Assembly: GCF_030757795.1 (NCBI RefSeq)
Contig: NZ_JAUQWH010000041.1
Span: forward strand, 1-59,172
Origin: Actinoplanes oryzae
GTDB lineage: Bacteria; Actinomycetota; Actinomycetes; Mycobacteriales; Micromonosporaceae
Direction: 5' to 3'
DNA length: 59,172 nucleotides
Made by a program: the position numbers and the translations under genes. The notes under the pieces were generated by a model. It was not told the origin of the DNA. It saw only the letters and a program-made list of their open reading frames with translations, and searched no databases. Numbering within the stretch: the first letter of the stretch is position 1; each line of letters begins with the position of its first letter. Below, in pieces: positions 45,799 to 53,660 of the stretch.

Positions 45799-46644
45799 AT
45801 GGCTGCACCCAAGGAAGTGTTGTTGACGGTCACATCGCTCGAACGTGAATTCATTCACCTCGGCGTATGTCCGGGCGATGTGATTCTGCTCCACAGTTCG
45901 CTGCGATCCGTCGGCTGGGTGTGCGGCGGCCCGACCGTCGTGGTGCAGGCACTGCTGGCCGCGACCGGTCCGGACGGGACCCTCGTCGTCCCGGCGCAGA
46001 CGCCGTACAACAGACATCCGGAGCGCTGGAATCACGACCCAGTGCCCCCCGCGTGGTGGCCCGAGATCCTCCGGGACCTGCCCGCCTTCGACCCGCAGCT
46101 CACTCCCAGCGCCGCCATGGGAGCCGTGGCTGAACGGGTGCGCACCTGGCCAGGCGCCGTACGCAGCGCTCATCCGCTGACCTCTTTCGCGGCGGTCGGT
46201 GCCCGGGCGGCCGAGTTGCTGGCCGTGCACGACCTGTCCAGTCTGCTCGGTGACCGCTCGCCCGTGGCGGCGCTGGAACGCGCCGGAGCCAAGGTGCTCC
46301 TGCTCGGGGTCGGTTACGAGTCGTGCACCGCATTTCATCTCGCCGAGTCCCGTCTGCCCGGACTGCCGGTCGTCGAATTGACTGCGGTGGTAAGGACCGA
46401 ACGCGGTCGCGAGTGGGTAGCATACGAGACGATCGGGCTCGATGCCCGTGACTTCGATCTTCTCGGGAAAGCATTCGAGTCCGCCTGCGGCGAAGGCGGG
46501 ATTCTCACCAGGAAGACGGTCGGCGCAGCGGTGAGCCGCCTCTTTCCACTCCGCGACGCGGTGCGCTTCGCTGAGGGCTGGCTCCCGGGCCGGCGACCCC
46601 TGCACGTCCCCTCCGCTCCCGGCCCTGAGAAGGAGAACCGATGA
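45799..46644 (+). CDS. AAC(3)-family N-acetyltransferase of the RiPP operon
   Basis: 281 residues. It matches the aminoglycoside 3-N-acetyltransferase fold: DVILLHSSLRSVGWVCGGPT near residue 29, GTLVVPAQTPYN, RSAHPLTSFAAVGARA with the conserved histidine, and LLLGVGYESCTAFHLAE. The classic family uses acetyl-CoA to modify aminoglycosides. Here its stop overlaps the precursor start (ATGA), and acetyltransferases of this class recur in FxsA/FxsB/HExxH gene groups. The likely role is therefore acylation of the peptide product, or self-protection, rather than aminoglycoside resistance. Confidence 0.87.
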   Translation: MAAPKEVLLTVTSLEREFIHLGVCPGDVILLHSSLRSVGWVCGGPTVVVQALLAATGPDGTLVVPAQTPYNRHPERWNHDPVPPAWWPEILRDLPAFDPQLTPSAAMGAVAERVRTWPGAVRSAHPLTSFAAVGARAAELLAVHDLSSLLGDRSPVAALERAGAKVLLLGVGYESCTAFHLAESRLPGLPVVELTAVVRTERGREWVAYETIGLDARDFDLLGKAFESACGEGGILTRKTVGAAVSRLFPLRDAVRFAEGWLPGRRPLHVPSAPGPEKENR

Positions 46645-46838
46645 CTTCGTTCGAGACCGGTCTCTTGCGCGCTGCCGATCTGCCTCTCGACGAGCTACTG
46701 GCGCTCCGGGGTGCTGGCGACACCGTGCTCGACCACTGCCTGCGCCGGGTCGTGGAAGACGCCACCTCCGGCACCCGGGAGCGGGTGGCGGCCTTCAATG
46801 CGGCTCCCTTGCGCCGCCCCGCCCCGCGTCATGAATGA
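46641..46838 (+). CDS. fxsA: FxsA-like RiPP precursor peptide, non-canonical C-terminus
   Basis: 65 residues. The leader has the FxSxx-COOH family style: DLPLDELLALRGAGDTVLDH, then CLRRVVEDA. The core region near the end is A-F52-N-A-A-P. Family members normally stop at F-x-S-x-x. Here Ser is replaced by Ala, and nine more residues (LRRPAPRHE) follow. The start overlaps the acetyltransferase stop (ATGA), and the end overlaps the radical SAM start by eight bases. The position directly before fxsB makes it the substrate. Whether the extra tail is removed is unknown. Confidence 0.8.
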   Translation: MTSFETGLLRAADLPLDELLALRGAGDTVLDHCLRRVVEDATSGTRERVAAFNAAPLRRPAPRHE

Positions 46839-47964
46839 GCCCGTCCGGGAACTTCCGTTCCAGCAGTTCATCGTCAAGCTGCACAGCCGCTGCAACCTGT
46901 CATGCGACTACTGCTACGTCTATCACCACGTCGACCAGAGCTGGCGCGACCGGCCGAAAGTGATGAGCCGGCGGACCATCGCGGCAGTCGGCGCGCGGAT
47001 CGGCGAGCACGCCGAGACTCATCGGCTGGAGGAGGTCTTCGTCGTCCTGCATGGCGGAGAACCGCTGCTCGCGGGACCGGCGGTGATCGAGGACATGGTC
47101 AACGGCATCCGGGGCTCGGTGCCGGCCGGCACTTCGGTGGACGTGACACTGCAGACCAACGGCACCCTCGTCGACCACCGGTTCGCCGACGTCTTCGCGC
47201 GGCACGACATCGGCGTCGGCATCAGCGTCGACGGCGGTCGCGAGGCCAATGACCGGCACCGTCGATTCGCGAACGGCCACCCGAGCTTCGCCCTGGTGCA
47301 ACGGGGGATCGCCCGCCTGCGCGCGGCCGGTGACCAGTGGACAGGGCTGCTGTGCACCGTCGACCTGGACAACGACCCGCTGACGACGTACGAGGATCTG
47401 CTGGCACTGCATCCGCCCCAGATCGACCTTTTGCTACCCCTGGCCAACTGGGTGCATCCTCCGGCAGGCCACGGTGGCACCGCATATGCGGACTGGCTGA
47501 TCCCCATCTTCGACAGGTGGTTCTCGGCGCCGCGGCGGCAGACCGGCGTCCGGCTCTTCGAGTCGATCATCTCCATGCTGCTGGGCGGCTCCAGCGACAC
47601 CGAGGCCGTCGGACTGAACTCGGCACGGGCCATCACGATCGAGACGGACGGTCAGCTGGAGGCGACGGACGCGCTCAAGACCACGGCTCCCGGCCTCGGC
47701 GCCACCGGTCTGTCCGTGCATCGGCACACGCTCGACGACGCGATGCGGCATCCCCGCGTCCTGGACATGCACCGTACGCTCGGCCGGCTGCCGGCAGAGT
47801 GCCAGAGCTGTCCGATTGTCGACATCTGCGGGGGTGGCCAGACGTCGCATCGCTACGGAAACGACGGCAGCTTCGCGCATCGGTCCGTCTATTGTGCCGA
47901 TCTGGACAAGCTCATCCGGCACATCAATGACAGGGTGCGCAGCGACCTGAAACTCGCGGCATGA
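46831..47964 (+). CDS. fxsB: FxsB-type radical SAM/SPASM peptide maturase
   Basis: 377 residues from ATG 46831. The radical SAM [4Fe-4S] motif is Cys21-x3-Cys25-x2-Cys28 in SRCNLSCDYCYVY, followed by LHGGEPLL. The C-terminal SPASM region binds auxiliary clusters (CQSCPIVDICGGGQTSHRYG, then VYCADL). FxsB enzymes modify FxSxx precursors, and related enzymes form side-chain cross-links (three-residue cyclophanes) starting at Phe. The cytoplasmic enzyme should act on the peptide encoded immediately upstream. It is translationally coupled on both sides. Confidence 0.93.
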   Translation: MNEPVRELPFQQFIVKLHSRCNLSCDYCYVYHHVDQSWRDRPKVMSRRTIAAVGARIGEHAETHRLEEVFVVLHGGEPLLAGPAVIEDMVNGIRGSVPAGTSVDVTLQTNGTLVDHRFADVFARHDIGVGISVDGGREANDRHRRFANGHPSFALVQRGIARLRAAGDQWTGLLCTVDLDNDPLTTYEDLLALHPPQIDLLLPLANWVHPPAGHGGTAYADWLIPIFDRWFSAPRRQTGVRLFESIISMLLGGSSDTEAVGLNSARAITIETDGQLEATDALKTTAPGLGATGLSVHRHTLDDAMRHPRVLDMHRTLGRLPAECQSCPIVDICGGGQTSHRYGNDGSFAHRSVYCADLDKLIRHINDRVRSDLKLAA

Positions 47965-48983
47965 ACGGCCGGACGTTCGTCATCACGGAGGAGCAGCTGG
48001 CCGGCCTCGCCCGCGGCCACGGTGCTGACGACGCCATCCAGCTCCTGGTCGACGGGCAGCTCTCGATGCGGCGGCTCGGTCTCGTGGCTGTCGCTGTGCG
48101 GGCGGCGGAGCTTCCCGCTGATCTCGGCGCCGCGATCAGCCTGGTGGCACGCGTCGACAGGGAGGCGCCCGAGCGCGGACGAGACCTGCTCCGGCATCCG
48201 TTCCTCGGTGCGTGGTCCCGCTCCGTGCTCACCGGCGACGCCGGACCACAGGCGGCTGATTATCTCGTGGCTCTGATGTCGGCCACGGAACCGAGGGGTC
48301 GCCTCCCAGCGGTCATCATGGATCGGGACCCGCTGCGGAATCAGTTCGGCAAGCCCGTGCTGCCCCCGCTGCCGCCGGATGAGAGAGCCGCCTTTGCCCG
48401 GACGCTGGACGCCGCCTGGGATCTCCTTCTCCGGGAACAGCCCGCGCACGCGTCCGCCATGCGGCTGGCGCTGCGAGCGATCGTGCCCCTGCGCACACCG
48501 GCCGACGGCAGCCAGACCAGCGCCTCGGCGCGAGGAAGCTTCGGCGCCATCGGCATGTCGGTGCCGGATGATCCGGTGACGGCCGCCGAGCTGCTGGTGC
48601 ACGAGTTCCAGCACGAGAAGCTGAACGCCCTCCTCGACCTGCTGCCGTTGTGCGCCGAGAACGGGCCGGCAGTGTGGCACGCACCCTGGCGGCCCGACCC
48701 ACGGCCGGCGTCGGCCCTGCTGCAAGGGGTGTACGCCTTCACGGGCGTCACCGGCTTCTGGAAGCAACGCCGCCTCCACACCACCGGCGACGAGCAGGCC
48801 CACGCCGAGCGCCTCTTCGCCCACTGGCATGAACAGGTCTGCTATGCACTGGACCAGCTCATGTCATCCGGAGAGCTGACCCAGCACGGCAAGTTCTTCG
48901 TCACCGAGCTGGGCGCGACCCTGAACGACTGGGCGCCCGAGGCCGAGCAGGCCCGTCAGACCGCGAAGGGCGCGATGTCCTGA
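47961..48983 (+). CDS. HExxH-type peptide beta-hydroxylase (RiPP tailoring)
   Basis: 340 residues starting in the FxsB stop (ATGA). The single strong motif is HEFQH (214-218) in AAELLVHEFQHEKLNALLDL, the mark of the HExxH proteins associated with FxsB-type gene sets. Members of this group are 2-oxoglutarate-dependent iron enzymes that hydroxylate peptide side chains, so it probably adds a hydroxyl to the precursor. A further metal ligand should lie in the C-terminal helical part, for example in LFAHWHEQVCYALDQL. Its last 28 bases overlap the convergent FxsT gene. Confidence 0.88.
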   Translation: MNGRTFVITEEQLAGLARGHGADDAIQLLVDGQLSMRRLGLVAVAVRAAELPADLGAAISLVARVDREAPERGRDLLRHPFLGAWSRSVLTGDAGPQAADYLVALMSATEPRGRLPAVIMDRDPLRNQFGKPVLPPLPPDERAAFARTLDAAWDLLLREQPAHASAMRLALRAIVPLRTPADGSQTSASARGSFGAIGMSVPDDPVTAAELLVHEFQHEKLNALLDLLPLCAENGPAVWHAPWRPDPRPASALLQGVYAFTGVTGFWKQRRLHTTGDEQAHAERLFAHWHEQVCYALDQLMSSGELTQHGKFFVTELGATLNDWAPEAEQARQTAKGAMS

Positions 48984-51900
48984 TCGATCCGACGCCCCTC
49001 CTGGGCCGCGCGGGTGCTGGGGTGGTCCGGCCCCAGCCTGATCAGGAGCTTGCCGATCGCCTCGTCGCGATAGCGCTTCGCGCCCACCGGGTCGGTGTCC
49101 TGGTGACTGAGCACCCAGTTCGACAGGGCCGCGAGCAGCGCCGGATGGCTGTCGTCGAAGGCGGACCGGCGGAGCCGCCCCAGCACCTCGGCGTCCGTCT
49201 TCGCGGCCAGATTCAGCTTTCCGAGCGCGAACTGCGCGTTCGCCAGCGTGATCAGGCTCGCCACCGTGTAGGAGTGCGCCGGCGGGAACAGGGTGTCCAG
49301 CCGGTCGAAGACCTGCTCGGCCAGCCGTAGCGCCTCATCGAGGTCGCCGGCCTCGCGACGGAAGATCGCGAGGTCGTGGGCGAACACCATCGTCTCCGGG
49401 TGATCGGCGCCACGCGTTTCCCGGAAAGTCTTGTAGACCAGCTCGCCCAGCGACCGCGCCTCGCCGATCCGGCCCTGCGCCCACCGGACATCCGCCTGCT
49501 CCAACTGGCAGCTCAACGTCAGGCGGTGTTCAGGCCGCAGACCCTGCAGCGCACTGCGCACCGTGCCGTCGATCACATCGGCGGCGTCATCGACCACGTT
49601 GAGTCGACGCAGAGTGACGGAGTACGTATGCCCGATTCGAATAGTCCGATAATGTGTTTCGCCTCTGACTCGGATGCTGGTCCGGTATGCCGATTCCAGG
49701 AGGCTGCGGGCGGCCTCGAACTCGCCCAGTTCGACGAGATCGCCACCAAGATTCTCGGTGGAAGAGATCGAATCGACATGATCGGGTCCCAAAATCTTCC
49801 GGCGCCGCTCGAGGGTGTCGCGGTCGATGCGTTCGGCTTCCCGCAGGTTACCTGTGAGGCGCAATGACACGGCCAAGTTGTTCGCGGCGTTCAACGTCTC
49901 GCGGCTGTCGTCGCCGTAGACGGCGCGGAGACCCTGGAAGGTGCGCCGGTCGAGATCAGCGGCCTTCTCGTACTCGCCCCGCGCGCGGAGATCCACGCCC
50001 AGGAGCATCGCGGTGTTGAGAGTGTAGGGATCGTCTTCGCCGCGGGTACGGGTGAGACGGGCGAAGCTGTCCTCGTTCATCGCGTACGCCTCGGCGTCGC
50101 GGCCCATGCTGCTCAGCGCCAGCGCGAGGTTGCGACGGAGGCGAAGCACCCAGACGTCATCCTCACCCGACTGGGGGATCCACGAGCGGAGTGCAGCCTG
50201 CGAGAGTTCCTCGCACGCGGCGAAGTCGCCGCGGACGTACAGGTAGCGGGCCATGTCGATGACCAGCTGGCGGGTCTCCGGCTCCTTGGCCGACAGCGCG
50301 CCGCTCGCTTCCAGGTGGGGGCGGATCGCTTCGTACTTGGCGCGATTTTCGGCATTGTCCGGGTTGCCCCGGTCGGTTTCGGCCAGCACGCTCTGGATTT
50401 CCCGCCTACGCGTATTTTGTCCCGCTTCGTCCAGGCGCGAGCGTACTATATCGGAAGTTAGACGGTGGACCACGACGCCACGCCTTTCCGGGCCGGCTTC
50501 GTTCATCCCCGCGTTGACGCGGGCCAGGCCCAGGCGGCCGATCTCCTGGACCAGGGCGACGTGCCGGGCCGGGTCGTGCATCGTGGGGTCGATCGGAGCC
50601 AGCAGCGTTGTCATCTGCTTGTTGCTAATCATGCGGTACGGGATGACCTCGGGGGCGAGGAACGCCAAAAGCTCGATCAGCCGGGTGGCGGCGGGGTTGT
50701 TGGCGGCGAGCCGGTCGTAGGCGAGGCCCACCGTCGAGGCGACCGTCTGGTCGTAGGTCGCCGGGGCGTTGCCGCTCATGGTCTCGGCGGCGCGGTGGTT
50801 CAGCAGGTGGAGGTAGTCGGTGACGGCCATGCCGGTGGTGCTGAGCATGCCGCCCGCCTGTTCGAGGGCCAGCGGGAGGTCGCCGAGGCGGTCGGCGAGG
50901 CGCTCGGCGTCGGGGCGGGCGACGCCCTGGACGCGGCGGCCGAGGAGCTCGACGCTCTCGGTGCGTTTGAAGACGCTGACGTCGATGGCTTCGAGGGCGT
51001 CGGCCCAGCGGGGGTTGCGGGAGGTGACGAGCAGGTGGCCGGGGCCGGCGGGGAGGAGGTCGCGCAGGTCGGCGGGCTCGTCGACGTTGTCGAGGACGAT
51101 CAGCCAGCGGCGGACCGGGGCGGCGCTGCGGAAGGCGGCCAGGACGGCGGCGACCTGCTCCTCGACGTTGTCGCCGGGCAGGGCGAGCTGGGTGGCGATG
51201 TTGGCGAGGGCGAGGCGGAGCCGGGCCGGCTGGGCGGCGGAGATCCACCAGATCCCGTCGTACGCGGCCGCGAACCGGTAGCAGTACTCCAGCGCGGTCT
51301 GCGTCTTGCCCACGCCGGGCAGCCCGACGAGGGCCAGCTGGGCGCCGTCGGGGCGGCGGGTGAGCAGGCGCTCGCGGATGTCCTCGATGACGCCGCCGCG
51401 GCCGGAGAAGCGCGGGTTGCGGTTGAGGCCGACCTCGAAGTGGGGCGCCCGGTCGGCCGGGAAGCGGATGCTGTCGGCGCCCTGGGCGGGGCCGGGTCGC
51501 AGGACCGGGTCGAGGCCGAGGGCGAGCGACGTCATCTCCAGGACGCGGTCCTCGGCGGCGCCCATCACGTCGATCAGGGCGCGCGGCGGGACGGTGCGTT
51601 CCAGGGGCGTCGCGTCGACCCGGAGGACCGCGGCGACGGACGGGACGTCGGAGCCCAGCCTGTCGTACATCTGACGCAGCAGGCGCAGGCCACCCTCGCG
51701 GGCGAGCAGGTCGCGGGAGTAGATCACGACGAGGTGGTCGACCTTGTCGAGGTCCGGGACCGAGTCGCGGATGTTGAGCATCGAGGTGCGGTGCGCGCCG
51801 CTGTCGAGCCGGTCGCGCAGCCACTCGGCCCAGATCCGGTCCAGCGGGGCGTACGCGACCACGACCGTCCGGTTGTCCCGAGGGATGTTCTGCTCGAAGG

Positions 51901-52843
51901 CGCCCAGCACCCGCGCCCGCTCCGACTCGGGGATGCTCTCCGCCGGGCAGTCGTGGCCGGCGAGCCGGGACGCCAGCCGCACGTACGGCCCGAGCAGCCG
52001 GCCGTTCTGCTCCGGCATGTCCCCGAAGACGGCGAGGATCTCCTCGTACGCGTAATAGGGGATGTAAGGCACCTCGACGCTGTTCCAGTAGTTGTCCGGG
52101 GATTCGCCGCCGAGGAACTTGAGGTGCGGCTCGAAGATCCGGCGGGAGAAGACGCGGCCGCGCTCGAGCTTCGCCTTCTCGCCGTCCTCGATGCGGGTCG
52201 GCACGGGATAGACGGTGATCTCCGGGTCCTGGCTCACGATCGACCGGGTGACGGCCGCCGCGCCGACGATGCTCTGGTTGTTGAGGGTGAAGCAGTTGAC
52301 CACGCTCTCGGGCAGGTGCACGGTGCAGATGCCGCCGGTGTCGCTGGTGCCGGTCCGGCTGTCGATCAGCACGAAGTCGTAGTGCCGGGCCATCTCCTCG
52401 CGCAGGTCGGCGAGGAGCTGCTGTCCCTGGTGCCAGAAGGTGTCCCAGCCGAAGGTGCTCACGGCCTTGGCGTAGCCCTCGTTCTGCCGCCCGGCCGGGA
52501 CGAAGTCGAGCAGGCCGCCGCGGGGGAAGTCCCAGTCGAGCGAGGCGGCGTAGGACTGGAGGCGGATGCTCGACGGGCCGCCCGGGCGCAGGCTCTCCTC
52601 GGAGTGCCGGCGGACCAGGTCGAGCAGGCCGTCGGAGCTGCGCAGCTCCTTGTCGCGCAGGAAGGGCTGGAAGTAGCGGTGCAGGCCCGGCGACTCGAGG
52701 TCCCAGTCGATGGTCAGCACGCGGTAGCCGTGGGTGGCCAGCAGCCAGGCGACGTTGGCGAGTGCCATGGTGCGGCCGGTGCCGCCCTTGTAGCTGTAGA
52801 AGGTGATGATCCGGCCGCCGGGGCCGGCGTCGGCGCCGGTCAT
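48956..52843 (-). CDS. fxsT: FxsT: KGGxGR-NB-ARC-TPR protein of an FxSxx-COOH system
   Basis: 1295 residues from ATG 52843. Domains in order: a ParA/MinD-like ATPase with SYKGGTGRTMALANVAW (residues 17-33) and a DWDLESPG motif; a TIR-like segment (about 325-400, TVVVAYAPLDRIWAEWL); an NB-ARC ATPase (Walker A GLPGVGKT 507-514, LIVLDNVDEP, LLVTSRNPRW, GDLPLALEQAGG); and TPR repeats from about 850 to the end. This is the standard FxSxx-COOH system tetratricopeptide protein. It lies in an operon with a TIR protein (4-base overlap) and FxsC, converging on the HExxH gene. It is probably a large sensor/scaffold in the cytoplasm. Confidence 0.92.
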   Translation of the reverse strand: MTGADAGPGGRIITFYSYKGGTGRTMALANVAWLLATHGYRVLTIDWDLESPGLHRYFQPFLRDKELRSSDGLLDLVRRHSEESLRPGGPSSIRLQSYAASLDWDFPRGGLLDFVPAGRQNEGYAKAVSTFGWDTFWHQGQQLLADLREEMARHYDFVLIDSRTGTSDTGGICTVHLPESVVNCFTLNNQSIVGAAAVTRSIVSQDPEITVYPVPTRIEDGEKAKLERGRVFSRRIFEPHLKFLGGESPDNYWNSVEVPYIPYYAYEEILAVFGDMPEQNGRLLGPYVRLASRLAGHDCPAESIPESERARVLGAFEQNIPRDNRTVVVAYAPLDRIWAEWLRDRLDSGAHRTSMLNIRDSVPDLDKVDHLVVIYSRDLLAREGGLRLLRQMYDRLGSDVPSVAAVLRVDATPLERTVPPRALIDVMGAAEDRVLEMTSLALGLDPVLRPGPAQGADSIRFPADRAPHFEVGLNRNPRFSGRGGVIEDIRERLLTRRPDGAQLALVGLPGVGKTQTALEYCYRFAAAYDGIWWISAAQPARLRLALANIATQLALPGDNVEEQVAAVLAAFRSAAPVRRWLIVLDNVDEPADLRDLLPAGPGHLLVTSRNPRWADALEAIDVSVFKRTESVELLGRRVQGVARPDAERLADRLGDLPLALEQAGGMLSTTGMAVTDYLHLLNHRAAETMSGNAPATYDQTVASTVGLAYDRLAANNPAATRLIELLAFLAPEVIPYRMISNKQMTTLLAPIDPTMHDPARHVALVQEIGRLGLARVNAGMNEAGPERRGVVVHRLTSDIVRSRLDEAGQNTRRREIQSVLAETDRGNPDNAENRAKYEAIRPHLEASGALSAKEPETRQLVIDMARYLYVRGDFAACEELSQAALRSWIPQSGEDDVWVLRLRRNLALALSSMGRDAEAYAMNEDSFARLTRTRGEDDPYTLNTAMLLGVDLRARGEYEKAADLDRRTFQGLRAVYGDDSRETLNAANNLAVSLRLTGNLREAERIDRDTLERRRKILGPDHVDSISSTENLGGDLVELGEFEAARSLLESAYRTSIRVRGETHYRTIRIGHTYSVTLRRLNVVDDAADVIDGTVRSALQGLRPEHRLTLSCQLEQADVRWAQGRIGEARSLGELVYKTFRETRGADHPETMVFAHDLAIFRREAGDLDEALRLAEQVFDRLDTLFPPAHSYTVASLITLANAQFALGKLNLAAKTDAEVLGRLRRSAFDDSHPALLAALSNWVLSHQDTDPVGAKRYRDEAIGKLLIRLGPDHPSTRAAQEGRRIDQDIAPFAV

Positions 52844-53520
52844 CGCTGGTCCTCGGGAAGGTTGGGATTGAGCAGGGGCAGGTCGCGCCGGGGCGGCCGG
52901 GGTGCCCGGTTGCGCGGGCGCGGCGGGACGGCGGTGGGCGGGCGGCGGGTGGCGGCGAAGGCGCTGGCGATCTGGTGGAAGCCGGGCCGGTCGGTCGCCG
53001 GGGGCACGGGCCGGCCGGTGCTGAGCTCCACGACGCGCTGCGCCAGCACCTGGACGAAGTCGTTGTAGACGGCCTGGGCGCCGCGGATCAGCCGCCGCAG
53101 CCGCACCCTCTCGTACTCGTCGCCGAAGGCCGCCTCCCTGTACTGGTAGCGGTCGGCGACCGGGTGCAGGGTGTCCATCGGCACCCAGAGCAGGGGGATG
53201 ATCGAGGTGCTCCGGCCGGCGGGTGCGATCCGGGACTCGAACACGGTCCACTCCTTGCCGCAGGCCTCGCTGCGGAAGTAGGACGGACTGAGCAGCGGCA
53301 GGAAGACCTGAGCGGTGCTCAGTGCCTCGACCAGCCCGTCCGACCAGCGGTCGCCGAGCTGCAGCGAGGTGTCGCAGAATCCCGTCCCGTCGTCCTTGCT
53401 GGAGAACACCTGCACGTCGTTGCAGAGGTCGAGGAAGAACTTCTCGACGAGCCGGTTGTCCTCGGCGGAGTGGTGGACATAGCTGATGAAGAAGCGCGGC
53501 GGAGGTTCAGGCATACCCAC
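52840..53520 (-). CDS. TIR-domain protein of the FxSxx-type island
   Basis: 226 residues. GTG 53520 is preferred because GGGAG lies seven bases upstream; ATG 53514 is the alternative. The TIR domain spans about 8-160: RFFISYVHHSAED, DGLVEALSTAQVFLPLLSPSYF, and SEACGKEWTVFE, where the glutamate of C-x-x-E-W is at the position of the catalytic Glu in NAD-cleaving TIR domains. The C-terminal 60 residues are a Pro/Arg-rich tail. It resembles the N-terminal half of FxsC without the C-terminal FxsC domain. Its stop overlaps the start of fxsT. Confidence 0.85.
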   Translation of the reverse strand: MGMPEPPPRFFISYVHHSAEDNRLVEKFFLDLCNDVQVFSSKDDGTGFCDTSLQLGDRWSDGLVEALSTAQVFLPLLSPSYFRSEACGKEWTVFESRIAPAGRSTSIIPLLWVPMDTLHPVADRYQYREAAFGDEYERVRLRRLIRGAQAVYNDFVQVLAQRVVELSTGRPVPPATDRPGFHQIASAFAATRRPPTAVPPRPRNRAPRPPRRDLPLLNPNLPEDQR

Positions 53521-53660
53521 GGGCGAGCTCCCGAGGAGGAACAATCGTAGGGCTTCGATCACACAGTGTACGGGGATGTGTCGACTGAGGGCCGGTGGCG
53601 AGGCGAGGTGCAGGCGTCGGCTGGGCCCGCCGCGGCCCGGTCCCCCTGTCGGCACAGACA

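Noticed and set aside
50465..53068. 867-codon plus-strand frame opposite fxsT
   Set aside because: It is an antisense shadow of a clearly homologous protein; its translation is Gly/Val/Arg-rich without domains, as expected for the codon phase of GC-rich DNA.
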